Part shown: positions 52,696-61,777 of the stretch, piece after piece
How the letters are laid out: every line of letters starts with the position of its first letter
How positions within the stretch are numbered: position 1 is the first letter of the stretch
NCBI GenBank assembly: GCA_023432405.1
Contig: JAEYUQ010000010.1
Span: forward strand, 1-64,000
Origin: Actinomycetes bacterium
GTDB lineage: Bacteria; Actinomycetota; Actinomycetes; Mycobacteriales; Mycobacteriaceae
Direction: 5' to 3'
DNA length: 64,000 bases
Made by a program: the position numbers and the translations under genes
The notes under the pieces: generated by a model
The model's input: the letters and a program-made list of their open reading frames with translations, nothing else
Told to the model about the DNA's origin: nothing
Databases searched by the model: none

Positions 52696-53397
52696 CTAAA
52701 GCTCGTATTTGTACCCCAGGCCTCTCACCGTCACAATGTGCTGCGGTTTCTTGGGCACTTCCTCAATTTTGGATCGCAACCTCTTGATATGAACGTCCAG
52801 AGTTTTCGTATCGCCTACGTAGTCCACGCCCCACACGTGGTCAATGAGCTGGTTTCGAGTCAGGACCCTGCCCACATTACGTAGCAGATACTCCAGCAGA
52901 TCGAATTCTTTGAGAGGCATGGAAACAAGCTCACCATTGACCGTGACTGTGTGACTTTGGACATCCATCAGGGCTCGCCCACCATCTAAAATGTCCGTGT
53001 TGTCGGACTCTGCCACTCCGGCGGGTTCCTCGGAGTCCTCGGCGCGACGAAGGACTGCACGGATTCGGGCTATGAGTTCACGGGAGGAGTATGGCTTCGT
53101 CACATAGTCATCTGCCCCCAACTCCAGGCCCACCACTTTGTCAATCTCACTATCCCGAGCAGTCACCATAATCACTGGCACGGTGGAGGATTTTCGGATG
53201 TGTCTGCATACCTCAGTTCCTGACATTCCCGGAAGCATGAGATCCAGCAGAATAATATCGACGTCGTGAGTCTTGAACTTTTCCAGGGCAGTAGGCCCGT
53301 CTCCGGCAAGGATTACCTCAAAGTTTTCTTTCCGGAGTAGGAAAGCCAGAGGTTCAGCTAAAGACTCTTCATCCTCAACAAGGAGGATAGTTGTCAT
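52696..53397 (-). CDS. regX3: Response regulator RegX3 (OmpR/PhoB family)
   Basis: 233 residues. Receiver domain with acidic pocket Glu8-Asp9, phospho-acceptor Asp52 (IILLDLMLPGMSG) and Lys101 (DDYVTKPYSS), then a winged-helix output domain ending HIVTVRGLGYKYEL. Controls the phosphate starvation response with SenX3. The ATG overlaps the senX3 stop (ATGA). Confidence 0.96.
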   Translation of the reverse strand: MTTILLVEDEESLAEPLAFLLRKENFEVILAGDGPTALEKFKTHDVDIILLDLMLPGMSGTEVCRHIRKSSTVPVIMVTARDSEIDKVVGLELGADDYVTKPYSSRELIARIRAVLRRAEDSEEPAGVAESDNTDILDGGRALMDVQSHTVTVNGELVSMPLKEFDLLEYLLRNVGRVLTRNQLIDHVWGVDYVGDTKTLDVHIKRLRSKIEEVPKKPQHIVTVRGLGYKYEL

Positions 53398-54665
53398 GAC
53401 GTCTTCTCCTTCCGCCGTGGGGTCACCCGTTCCACTGCCTTTGTCAGCGGACTGGTTGTATCTCTCTGCACACCGCTCCCGAAGAGGGATTTCTGCGCAG
53501 AAATCGCCTTCTGAGAGGATTCTTCAGCTCTAAGAATAGGTAACTCAATCGTAAACGTGGAACCTGTCCCCAGACGTGACCACAGTTTGATGCTGCCTCC
53601 GTGATTAGCCACCACGTGTTTAACAATGGCAAGCCCTAAACCTGTGCCTCCTGTAGAGCGGGAACGTGCTTTGTCCACACGAAAGAAACGCTCAAATACT
53701 CGCTCCTGGTTTTCCCTACTGATACCCATTCCTCTGTCTGTCACACGAATCTGTACGGTCTGGGAATCAGGTATTTTTTGGGTCACCGTAACCGGAAGTT
53801 CCTGGGTGGAGTAGTTAATGGCATTGGTGATGAGGTTACTCACAGCAGTCACCAACAAATTCTTATCTCCGTTGACTATCACTCCCAGGCCTTTACCCTG
53901 CCGCAGAGGAATGTGAGCGGCTTCAGCCGCCACCTGATTGCGTGCAAAGGCCTCCGCAATAACCTCATCGACGCTCACAGGTTCCATCTCCGGCAAAGCT
54001 TCGGCACCCTGGAGCTTGGAAAGGGAAATGAGTTCAGAGATAAGGCTTCCCAGTCGGAGGGATTCCTTGTGGAGCTTTTCTCCAAAAACCCTCACCTGCT
54101 CTGGTTCATCCAGAGAGGAAAGAAGCGCCTCGGCCAGAAGAGACATTCCCCCCACTGGGGTTTTCAGTTCATGGGATACATTGGCCACAAAGTCATGGCG
54201 CGCAGCCTCAAGACGCGCATTCTCGGATTCATCGGTGCCATACGCCACGGCGAAGCGGCCGTCGAGAAGGCTAAGGGGTTGAACTACTGCCCGCACATAG
54301 GTGACTCGCTGTCCCCCGCGCGGGGTGATAGAGAGCTTGAGTTCATGCATCTCCATGTCCGAGAACACCTGCTGGGTTTCTTCCCAAAGCTCGGGGTGAA
54401 GATCGCGGTCATGCACCATAGATAGCTCATGGGCGCGCTGATTCGTGAGAATAATTCCCCCCAATTTGTCCACAATCACTATTCCCGTGGGGGCACCCTG
54501 AATGGCCAGGTGAACCGCCTGAGACACGGTGGTAATGCGGTTGTGTGTAAGCTCCCCTCCCCGACGGCTCTTCACATTGCGCACACGAAACCACACGGGC
54601 ATGGCGATGAGAACCACCACCATGCCCGTCAGAAAACCACCAAGTCCGATGGCAACAGCAGACAC
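53394..54665 (-). CDS. senX3: Sensor histidine kinase SenX3
   Basis: 423 residues. One N-terminal TM segment (about 5-25), a PAS-like part (GAPTGIVIVDKLGGIILTNQ), the HisKA box HDFVANVSHELKTPVGG with His165, and HATPase N, G1 and G2 boxes (NLITNAINYS, VTDRGMGI, GTGLGLAIVKHVV). Autophosphorylates and passes the phosphate to RegX3. GTG start 3 bp after gpmA in the same direction. Confidence 0.96.
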   Translation of the reverse strand: MSAVAIGLGGFLTGMVVVLIAMPVWFRVRNVKSRRGGELTHNRITTVSQAVHLAIQGAPTGIVIVDKLGGIILTNQRAHELSMVHDRDLHPELWEETQQVFSDMEMHELKLSITPRGGQRVTYVRAVVQPLSLLDGRFAVAYGTDESENARLEAARHDFVANVSHELKTPVGGMSLLAEALLSSLDEPEQVRVFGEKLHKESLRLGSLISELISLSKLQGAEALPEMEPVSVDEVIAEAFARNQVAAEAAHIPLRQGKGLGVIVNGDKNLLVTAVSNLITNAINYSTQELPVTVTQKIPDSQTVQIRVTDRGMGISRENQERVFERFFRVDKARSRSTGGTGLGLAIVKHVVANHGGSIKLWSRLGTGSTFTIELPILRAEESSQKAISAQKSLFGSGVQRDTTSPLTKAVERVTPRRKEKTS

Positions 54666-54668
54666 GTC

Positions 54669-55415
54669 CTACTTGCCACCCTGTGCAGCAACAGCGGCAG
54701 CACCGGCGGCCGCAGCCTCCGGATCCAGATATGTACCACCTGGGTTGAGAACAGAACCGTCCTCAGCTATCTCGTACACCAGTGGGATTCCGGTGGGGAT
54801 ATTCAATCCGGCAATATCATCGTCTGAGATGTTGTCCAGATACTTCACCAATGCCCGCAGAGAGTTTCCATGAGCTGCAATCATGACGTTTTCGCCCCGC
54901 TTGGCATAGGGCAAAATGCTTTCCGTGAAATACGGAATCAGGCGTGTGACCACGTGAATTAACGCTTCAGTACGAGGGACTTCCACCAGGTTCTCATATC
55001 GGGGATCATGAACCTGAGAGAACTCGGAATCATCGTCTAGCTCGGGTGGCGGAGTGCTATAGGAACGGCGCCACGCCATAAACTGCTCTTCCCCAAACTT
55101 TTCTTTCGTCTCTGCCTTATTTAATCCCTGCAAAGCCCCATAGTGACGCTCATTGAGCCGCCAGTTGCGCTCCACAGGAATCCAGTGGCGATCAGCCGCA
55201 GTCAACGCGATATTGGCAGTACGGATAGCACGGCACAGCAAGGAGGTAAACAGCCGATCCGGCAAAATATCCTCTTGCTTGAGCAGCTCACCCCCGCGAC
55301 GAGCCTCTGCCTCACCTTTTTCCGTAAGATTGACATCCACCCAGCCTGTGAACTGGTTGGAGGCATTCCACTCGCTTTGGCCATGCCGAAGCAAGATCAG
55401 TTTTCCTTGACTCAT
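54669..55415 (-). CDS. gpmA: 2,3-bisphosphoglycerate-dependent phosphoglycerate mutase
   Basis: 248 residues. Catalytic His11 in LILLRHGQSEWN, the RRSY and ERHYGALQG segments and second histidine in VMIAAHGNSLRALV. Interconverts 3- and 2-phosphoglycerate in glycolysis. ATG 55415 chosen over a TTG at 55424. The C-terminus is Ala-rich. In M. tuberculosis the same gene (Rv0489) precedes senX3. Confidence 0.96.
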   Translation of the reverse strand: MSQGKLILLRHGQSEWNASNQFTGWVDVNLTEKGEAEARRGGELLKQEDILPDRLFTSLLCRAIRTANIALTAADRHWIPVERNWRLNERHYGALQGLNKAETKEKFGEEQFMAWRRSYSTPPPELDDDSEFSQVHDPRYENLVEVPRTEALIHVVTRLIPYFTESILPYAKRGENVMIAAHGNSLRALVKYLDNISDDDIAGLNIPTGIPLVYEIAEDGSVLNPGGTYLDPEAAAAGAAAVAAQGGK

Positions 55416-55483
55416 AGCTTCCAATATGCCACGTCATAGCCACTGGTGTGGAATGTTCCCCCCCCCTCCGCCCTGCTGGTGTT

Positions 55484-56749
55484 TTACCCCAGCGGCTTGC
55501 GGACGGTATCTCCCGGAACCTGAACACCTTTAAGAGAACAATAAATATCCACCAACTTGTCTGCAGTCTCCGCCCAGGAAAACTTGGCAGCGTGCTTCAC
55601 CGCGTTGCGCCCCATCTCTTGACGCAGGTCATCGTGATCCAACAGTGTGGTCAGGGCGTCGGCCCAGTCAGAGGGATCATGAGTACCTACCAGAAGTCCG
55701 CTGACTCCCTCAGACACAGCAATGGGCAGCCCGCCGACGCGCGCGGCCACCACTGGGGTGCCAGAGGCCTGTGCCTCCACAGCCACCAGACCAAAGGATT
55801 CGTTGTACGAAGGCACTGCCACCACATCAGCGGCGCGATATATATCTACCAAATCCTGTGGCGGACGAGGCTTCAGGAAACGTACTCTCCGGCCCAAACC
55901 ACGCTGCACAGCCATGTCCTGATAAAACTCTGGCGTGGCCGCCCGCCCTGAGGCTCCACCACAGATGAGAACCACAAGCTTGCGCTGCGGGTTACGGCTG
56001 AGCAGCTCCGCCACGGCGTCGATAAGTACTTGTGGCCCCTTGTGCTGCTGGAGGCGCCCTACAAAGGCAATCACCTTGGTGTGCAGTGGGATGCCTAACT
56101 CACGACGCGCGCGCTCAGTGGCACGTCCACTTCCGGGACTGAACAAAGCGGTATCTGCCCCAGGCTGAACCACAGAAATTTTCCCCACCTGGGCGTCATA
56201 GTGAACAAGCAAATCCTCCCGCTCCTGAACCGTATTCACTACTAAACGGTCAGCGTTATCCACCACCTGTTGCTCACAAATACGCCGAGCTTCACTCTCG
56301 GGGGTGTCATCCTCCGCCAGGTGGGAGTTTTTTGCGGCGGCCAAAGTATGCGCCGTATGAATCAACGGGATATGCCACAAATCACGAAGCAGCCACCCCA
56401 CCTGCCCCGACAACCAGTAGTGCGAGTGAATGAAGTCGTAGTGAATTCCCTCACTAAACAGCAGAATCCCACCTGCAAAAGCCACCATTTGCGTGGGTAG
56501 GGATTCTTTTTCAAGACCTTCGTAGGGGCCAGCCACGATATTTATGACGCGCAGGTGCGGAGCCACCGTCACGATCTCACCCTGACTTGCGCTGACAGCC
56601 CGGGTGAAAATATCCACATCAATTCCGCGTTCTGCCAGTTGCTGAGCAGTTTCCAGGACGTAAACATTCAATCCCCCAGCATCTCCACTGCCGGGCTGCT
56701 GAAGTGGCGAGGTGTGCATAGAAATCATGGCAATGCGCATGGTTTCCAT
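55484..56749 (-). CDS. mshA: D-inositol-3-phosphate glycosyltransferase
   Basis: About 421 residues, GT4. Adds N-acetylglucosamine to inositol-3-phosphate, the first step of mycothiol synthesis. The opening MISMHTSPLQQPGSGDAGGL and ETAQQLAERGIDVDIFTR are diagnostic; the donor site YNESFGLVAVEAQASGTPVV carries the E-x7-E motif. Two ATGs (56749, 56740) and an upstream GTG (56770) could start it. Upstream gap to divergent fadD is 65 bp. A run of nine C lies after its end near 55458-55466. Confidence 0.94.
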   Translation of the reverse strand: METMRIAMISMHTSPLQQPGSGDAGGLNVYVLETAQQLAERGIDVDIFTRAVSASQGEIVTVAPHLRVINIVAGPYEGLEKESLPTQMVAFAGGILLFSEGIHYDFIHSHYWLSGQVGWLLRDLWHIPLIHTAHTLAAAKNSHLAEDDTPESEARRICEQQVVDNADRLVVNTVQEREDLLVHYDAQVGKISVVQPGADTALFSPGSGRATERARRELGIPLHTKVIAFVGRLQQHKGPQVLIDAVAELLSRNPQRKLVVLICGGASGRAATPEFYQDMAVQRGLGRRVRFLKPRPPQDLVDIYRAADVVAVPSYNESFGLVAVEAQASGTPVVAARVGGLPIAVSEGVSGLLVGTHDPSDWADALTTLLDHDDLRQEMGRNAVKHAAKFSWAETADKLVDIYCSLKGVQVPGDTVRKPLG

Positions 56750-56814
56750 CGTAGGTGCTAGTATCTCCACAGTAAGTTACGAGCCAGTAACCTACGCTTA
56801 CGGAAAGGAAGACT

Positions 56815-58524
56815 ATGTCTGCTTTTGAGAGCAAAGAGTGGCTGAAGCATTACACCCCGTGGACCCCAGCCCAGTTGGATTACGGGGATGAAACGCTGTG
56901 CAGTATCTATCTCAAGAACCTGGAGCGCAATCCCACGTGGAACTCCACCAGTTTCTTTGGAGCAAAACTCACCTTTGCTGAGCTGGACAAAAAAGTCCGT
57001 TCCGTTGCTTCGGGGTTACGCGCCTTCGGAATTGGCCCTGGAGATACTGTGGCCATCATGCTGCCCAACTGCCCGCAGCACATCATCGCCTACCAGGCAG
57101 TGCTTGCACTGGGAGCCATCGTTGTGGAACACAACCCGCTCTACACGGCACATGAACTCACAATGCCTTTCCAAGATCACAAAGCAAAAGTGGCTATTGT
57201 CTGGGACAAAGCCGCCTCTATGGCGGAAGAACTGCGCCAAGTTTCCCCACTAGAGACCATCATCTCCGTCAACATGATTGAGGCCATGCCTCGCTATATG
57301 CAGTTCGCACTGAAACTGCCCATCCCTAAGCTACGGGCACTGCGCAATGAGCTGAGCTCCCCGGCCCCAAGAACCGTCCCCTGGAAACTCCTGGAATCAG
57401 ATGTGCTGGGTGGAGACGGCAGAGATTTCGAACGCTACACAGACACAAAGCCCGATGACACCGCCTTCATTCTCTACACCTCAGGAACCACGGGAACCCC
57501 CAAAGGCGCCGAACTCACTCACGGCAGCCTCGTATCCCAGCTCATTATGGGGAAGAACTGGGTGAAAGACCTCGGCGCTCAGCCAGAGCGAATGCTGGGG
57601 GCTCTGCCGTTTTTCCATGCCTTTGGCCTCACCATGAATGCCACCTTGAGTTTTTATATAGGTGGGGAAATTATCCTGCTACCCGCCCCCAAGATGGAAT
57701 TAGTCATGGATGCCTTCAAGAAGGAGCATCCCACCTGGGTAGCGGCAGTTCCCCTGCTCTACCAGCGCATTGTGGAAGAGTCCAAGAAAAACAACACCAG
57801 CATTAAAGGGGTGCGAGCAGCGTTCTGCGGCGCCTCCACTCTTCCTGCATCCATTGTGCATGAATGGGAGCAGCTCACCGGCGGACATCTGATCGAAGGC
57901 TACGGCATGACCGAAGCCTCGCCGATCATTACCGGCAATCCGTTTAGCAACGATCGTCGCGAAGGCTATGTAGGAATTCCCTTCCCCGACACTGAAATCA
58001 AGGTGGTGGACCCGGATAACCCCAGCCAGATTGTGCCCGACGGAACCGAGGGCGAAATCCTCGTTCGAGGCCCACAGGTGTTTAAGGGGTATCTCAACAA
58101 CCCCGAAGCCACCGCTCAGAGCTTCGTGGACGGCTGGTACCGAACGGGCGATGTAGGAGTTATGGAGTCCGATGGCTTCATCCGCCTGGTGTCACGTATC
58201 AAGGAGCTCATTATCACCGGCGGATTCAATGTGTACCCCGGCGAGGTTGAAGAAGTCCTGCTCACCCATCCAGATATTGACGAAGCCACCGTTGTGGGGC
58301 TGCCCCGCGAGGATGGCTCAGAGCGCGTTGTGGCAGCTGTGAACCTTCGCGACGGCGCTGTCTTGGATCCGGAAGGACTCAAAAACTTCGCCCGCAAGGA
58401 GCTGGCTCGGTATAAGGTGCCGCGGGCTTTCTACAACGTTGATGAGATGCCTCGAGACATGATGGGCAAAATTCAGCGGAGGGAAGTGCGTAACCTCATT
58501 ATGGAGAAATTATCAGCCCAGTAA
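56815..58524 (+). CDS. fadD: Long-chain fatty-acid--CoA ligase
   Basis: 569 residues. AMP-binding signature LYTSGTTGTPKGAELTH near residues 220-236, adenine motif EGYGMTEASPI, and the C-terminal WYRTGDVGVMESDGF, KELIITGGFNVYP and catalytic-lysine region MMGKIQRREVR. Activates fatty acids to acyl-CoA via acyl-AMP. Strong ribosome site AAAGGAAG precedes the ATG. Which fad gene of a larger set it corresponds to is uncertain. A GGTGGGGAA motif copy lies in the coding region at 57661. Confidence 0.93.
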   Translation: MSAFESKEWLKHYTPWTPAQLDYGDETLCSIYLKNLERNPTWNSTSFFGAKLTFAELDKKVRSVASGLRAFGIGPGDTVAIMLPNCPQHIIAYQAVLALGAIVVEHNPLYTAHELTMPFQDHKAKVAIVWDKAASMAEELRQVSPLETIISVNMIEAMPRYMQFALKLPIPKLRALRNELSSPAPRTVPWKLLESDVLGGDGRDFERYTDTKPDDTAFILYTSGTTGTPKGAELTHGSLVSQLIMGKNWVKDLGAQPERMLGALPFFHAFGLTMNATLSFYIGGEIILLPAPKMELVMDAFKKEHPTWVAAVPLLYQRIVEESKKNNTSIKGVRAAFCGASTLPASIVHEWEQLTGGHLIEGYGMTEASPIITGNPFSNDRREGYVGIPFPDTEIKVVDPDNPSQIVPDGTEGEILVRGPQVFKGYLNNPEATAQSFVDGWYRTGDVGVMESDGFIRLVSRIKELIITGGFNVYPGEVEEVLLTHPDIDEATVVGLPREDGSERVVAAVNLRDGAVLDPEGLKNFARKELARYKVPRAFYNVDEMPRDMMGKIQRREVRNLIMEKLSAQ

Positions 58525-58728
58525 CACTGCTGAGCGACGCTCCGGGGTGGTGAAACACTAAAGGGAACAGCGTTGCCCGAAGAGCCAAGGCTTCGGCATG
58601 GCCGGAGAGTGTAGGGTTCAACGTTATCCAAGCCTCTTGTGTCCAGGGTGGCCTGCGGCCCCTGTCCTCAGCGCCACCCGAAGCACTCAGGGCCCAGCGT
58701 GTTCCTCAAATCGCCCACCAGGAGTGCC
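58525..58728. other. Convergent gap between fadD and murB
   Basis: A weak hairpin (CCGAAG, 8-nt loop, CTTCGG, near 58577-58596) could end fadD transcripts, but no T-run follows. Nothing else is recognisable in these 204 bp. Confidence 0.35.
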
Positions 58729-59817
58729 CTAGTCCAGCGCAACCCCCACCCACACCGGCTCCGGCTGCAGAGTCACCCCGAATTTCTCCCGCACTCCATC
58801 TCTGACAGTTTGCGCTAACTTAACGACGTCCCTTGTGGTTGCTGAACCACGATTCGTCAACGCCAAGGTGTGCTTGGTGCTCAGCCGTGCTGGGGCTCCC
58901 TCCCCTGGAAAACCCTTGGGAAACCCTGCCCTCTCAATCAACCACGCCGCCGACAGTTTGCTAAGGCCATCTCCCGCCGAAAAACGTGGCATTTTTTCCC
59001 CACCCGCAGTGGCAAACACGGCGTCGGCAAGGGTGTCTGAGACCACTGGATTAGTGAAAAACGAACCGGCTGACCACGTATCATGATCCTCCGGATCCAC
59101 CACCATCCCTTTGCCACGACGCAGTTCCAACACCTGCTGGCGCACCTGAGCCACCGGGAAGCGCTGATCCGGGTGCGTTGCGCCCAAGCGCCGCGCCAAT
59201 TCTCCAAAGCGCAGAGGCGAAGATTCCCCACCCGGGCGCAGCTGTAACTCAATCTCCAGTACCACGGCTCGTTGAGTGAACTTCAGGTTGGAAAATCGGT
59301 ACCCCAACTCCAATTCCCCCACTGGGAGCCAGCGTTCCACCCTTTCCTTGCGATCCCACACCCGCACCCGGGTGAGAACGCTACCCACCTCCGCACCGTA
59401 GGCACCAACGTTCTGGACAGGAGTAGCGCCAGCACTGCCTGGGATTCCCGAGAGGCACTCAATGCCCCCCAATCCTGCTTCCACACTGGCAGACACCACA
59501 TCGTCCCAGGTAGCCCCGGCACTGGCTCGTACCAGCCCAGTGGAGACATCAATAGAAAAGCTGTCTTCTTCCAGAACTACGGCCACCACGTCCAGGTCAT
59601 CGTCAGCAACCAGCAGATTGGAACCCCCACCTACGATGACCAGGGGGACGTGGGCGTCGTCCAGACGTGCTACAGCCTCGATAGCCGCAGAGCTGCTGGC
59701 ACAATGAACAGTGGCTCGCGGGCGGCCTCCACAATGGAAAGTGGTGAGCTCAGAGAACGGACGGGCGTCGATAGTGAGATCTTCACGTGTAGGTAATAGG
59801 GTACTCACACCGTCCAC
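58729..59817 (-). CDS. murB: UDP-N-acetylenolpyruvoylglucosamine reductase
   Basis: 362 residues, FAD enzyme. Reduces the enolpyruvyl group to make UDP-MurNAc in peptidoglycan synthesis. FAD loop VIVGGGSNLLVADDDLD, core CLSGIPGSAGATPVQNVGAY, catalytic-serine segment AGSFFTNPVVS and final Glu in VTLQPEPVWVG are present. GTG starts at 59817 or 59808. Divergent from the DUF2505 gene by 15 bp, as with Rv0482/Rv0481c. Two GGTGGGGAA motif copies lie inside (58996, 59224). Confidence 0.96.
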   Translation of the reverse strand: MDGVSTLLPTREDLTIDARPFSELTTFHCGGRPRATVHCASSSAAIEAVARLDDAHVPLVIVGGGSNLLVADDDLDVVAVVLEEDSFSIDVSTGLVRASAGATWDDVVSASVEAGLGGIECLSGIPGSAGATPVQNVGAYGAEVGSVLTRVRVWDRKERVERWLPVGELELGYRFSNLKFTQRAVVLEIELQLRPGGESSPLRFGELARRLGATHPDQRFPVAQVRQQVLELRRGKGMVVDPEDHDTWSAGSFFTNPVVSDTLADAVFATAGGEKMPRFSAGDGLSKLSAAWLIERAGFPKGFPGEGAPARLSTKHTLALTNRGSATTRDVVKLAQTVRDGVREKFGVTLQPEPVWVGVALD

Positions 59818-59832
59818 GGTAATCTAAGGGGC

Positions 59833-60336
59833 ATGACTACTCGCAGTGACAATACCGTAACCATTCAACAGCCGGTGGAGAAAGTTCATCAGGCTTTGAC
59901 CAACGCCGATTTTTGGGCCTATGACGTAGCCACTCTAAGCCCCGAACCTGGGCAGGTTCACGAATTTACCGCTGAGAACGGTGGAGCCGTGGCCACCCTT
60001 TTCGAGGTCATGCCCCAGGAGCTGCTTCCGGAGGCCGTGCGAGCTATGGTGAGCCAGTCCTTGAAGGTCAAGCGAGTGGTGACTGTAGGCCCACTCCAGG
60101 ACGGCAAGGCGCTTGTGGAGTACACCTCCGATGTCAAAGGCACCCCGGTGGATTTCCGTGGTGAGATCACCCTGAGCGGTGATGACACCCAAACCACGAT
60201 GGCCTACGAGAACGAAGTGGACGTCAAAATCCCCTTCATGGGGCCGGCCATTGAGCCGAAGGTGGCCGAGGAACTGGCGAAACTTTTCGACCAGGAAGGT
60301 GAACTCATGTCCACCTGGATTGCAGAAAACCTGTAG
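59833..60336 (+). CDS. DUF2505 (SRPBCC-fold) protein, Rv0481c-like
   Basis: 167 residues, cytoplasmic, no signal. The pattern QQPVEKVHQALTNADFW at the start and LMSTWIAENL at the end, with alternating strands between, is that of DUF2505, a START-like ligand-binding fold. The ligand is unknown. Stop codon directly abuts the next ATG, so the pair is coupled. Position beside murB is conserved in mycobacteria. Confidence 0.85.
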   Translation: MTTRSDNTVTIQQPVEKVHQALTNADFWAYDVATLSPEPGQVHEFTAENGGAVATLFEVMPQELLPEAVRAMVSQSLKVKRVVTVGPLQDGKALVEYTSDVKGTPVDFRGEITLSGDDTQTTMAYENEVDVKIPFMGPAIEPKVAEELAKLFDQEGELMSTWIAENL

Positions 60337-61053
60337 ATGAAAACCCCCACGCGAATTGTGGCGGTGGGAGTAGGGCTGGTGGTTTTGCTAGCTGCGGGTG
60401 GGGAATTTGGTGCGCGCTGGTACGCCAACCAAGAAACCCAGCAGCGCGTCCCCGCCTCTGTGGAAAACCCCCGGCTGAGTTTTCCCATCCCCTCGCTCCT
60501 TATCGACGCCGCGGATAGGACTATCTCTCACGTCACATTCAGCGCCGAGGGCGAGGTTCCTCTTGAGGCAGATATCAAGGATTTGGATATTTCCGATTCT
60601 GCTAACCCCATAGCGGGACAGCTGGTGGCAACAGTTCACCTGTCCGACACCTACCTTCTTGCTGCTATCCAGCAGCAGCAGGAAAGCCGCGGCTTCAGTG
60701 GGCTTTTGGGAGATCTCACTCGGGTGACCAAGTACTCCAGCTCTGCTGCCACCGGAACCTCCACAGTAAGTTTTGGCAATAATACGGGGAGCCTGGACAT
60801 TCGGCCTTCGGCCTCGGGTGGGGAATTTCATGTAGCCAGCACGGAGCTAACCGTGGGGGGACTCACTGTAGGAAATACGATTGAGGATCTCATCGCCTCT
60901 GCGATTACTTCGATTCTCAATGAGAATCTCCAAAATTTTACTGTCACGTTCGTTGAGGTAGGAGACGGCATCACCACGGTGACAGTGACCGCTCAGGGAA
61001 TAAATCTCAACCAAAGCCTGACCTCCGATGTACTGAGTACCTCACATATATGA
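60337..61053 (+). CDS. DUF2993 (LmeA-like) secreted/anchored protein
   Basis: 238 residues. N-terminal TM/signal (VAVGVGLVVLLAAGGEFGA) followed by a beta-rich domain typical of DUF2993, a lipid-binding fold; the family member LmeA supports mannan elongation in mycobacteria. LSFPIPSLLIDAADRTISH and INLNQSLTSDVLSTSHI mark the two ends. Two GGTGGGGAA copies lie in the gene (60397, 60817), both reading Gly-Gly-Glu-Phe. No terminator is visible after it; 61054-61216 shows nothing else. Confidence 0.8.
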   Translation: MKTPTRIVAVGVGLVVLLAAGGEFGARWYANQETQQRVPASVENPRLSFPIPSLLIDAADRTISHVTFSAEGEVPLEADIKDLDISDSANPIAGQLVATVHLSDTYLLAAIQQQQESRGFSGLLGDLTRVTKYSSSAATGTSTVSFGNNTGSLDIRPSASGGEFHVASTELTVGGLTVGNTIEDLIASAITSILNENLQNFTVTFVEVGDGITTVTVTAQGINLNQSLTSDVLSTSHI

Positions 61054-61216
61054 GCGCTTGGCTACCCTGAATGCCCGAACCATTGTGGGCCACCGACTAC
61101 ACCGGGCCTCTCAACTGGCGTTATGGGCCCCACATACATAAGCCTGAGTTTGTCCAGGCCGCATAGAGCGGGCGCAGGATGAAGCGGCGATTCCTGAGGT
61201 GTGAGCTACGCACCCA

Positions 61217-61777
61217 TCACTCCTCGCGCAGGTACACGATTCTCTCAGAAAGTGGCTGAGTACCTTCTCGCCTTATCGACGCCGTTCCTCCGAGACCGTC
61301 CCCCTCACTCTGCGCACCAGCCTCTCCTCCCTCAGGGTCTGTCCCCGCGCCATCGACCCCAGACATAGTGTTCACGCTTCCTACAGGGGCGTCCTCAATT
61401 ATCCGCACCACCGGAATGGGGCTTTCAATTTTTCCCCACCCGGAGATCACAAAACCATCCACTCCCGACGCCGCTAAATACTTGAGGTTGTGGCGCTTCG
61501 GGTCTACACACAGAAGCAACCTCGCCGGGTGGGGAAGTGCTTCGCGGACGGCCACCGCTTCGGCCAGTACAGCATTATCGTCAGCAGCGTCTGGATCGGG
61601 CATGAGCGCAATTTCTACGGCACCCATCTGGCACGCGAGCCGCGCTTCGGCAGCCTTCACAAGAGCGTGATGCCGACCATCAGGATAGCCAGCCGTCGAG
61701 GTACACCCCTCCACAACGCGGGTGGGCGGCAACCATAGGTGGGGAAAATTTTCCCCACCCGCCTCCTCGCCTACCAT
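61217..61777 (-). CDS. DeoC-like protein, N-terminally short and lacking both catalytic lysines
   Basis: 186 residues against about 220 for deoxyribose-phosphate aldolase. Residues 21-60 (EGCTSTAGYPDGRHH, LVKAAEARLACQMGAVEI) fit the DeoC barrel, but the first strand-helix unit is missing. The segment that should read LKVIxE is LLLCVD, and the second lysine site (VKTSTG) is FVISGWG, so the Schiff-base chemistry cannot occur. Residues 135-170 are Gly/Glu-rich. It occupies the place of deoC (Rv0478). The first codons contain the 22-bp palindrome of the GGTGGGGAA family. It is either a decaying gene or a binding protein; overlaps the DUF2516 stop by 7 bp. Confidence 0.55.
   Translation of the reverse strand: MVGEEAGGENFPHLWLPPTRVVEGCTSTAGYPDGRHHALVKAAEARLACQMGAVEIALMPDPDAADDNAVLAEAVAVREALPHPARLLLCVDPKRHNLKYLAASGVDGFVISGWGKIESPIPVVRIIEDAPVGSVNTMSGVDGAGTDPEGGEAGAQSEGDGLGGTASIRREGTQPLSERIVYLREE
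61738..61759. repeat. 22-bp perfect palindrome of two head-to-head motif copies
   Basis: GGTGGGGAAAA is followed directly by its complement TTTTCCCCACC. It lies within the first codons of the DeoC-like gene (encoding Gly-Gly-Glu-Asn-Phe-Pro-His). Other copies in the window are single and asymmetric. Confidence 0.95.

Noticed and set aside
55458..55466. Run of nine C between gpmA and mshA, possible phase-variable tract
   Set aside because: It lies after the mshA stop and before the gpmA start region without affecting a frame; may equally be sequencing noise.
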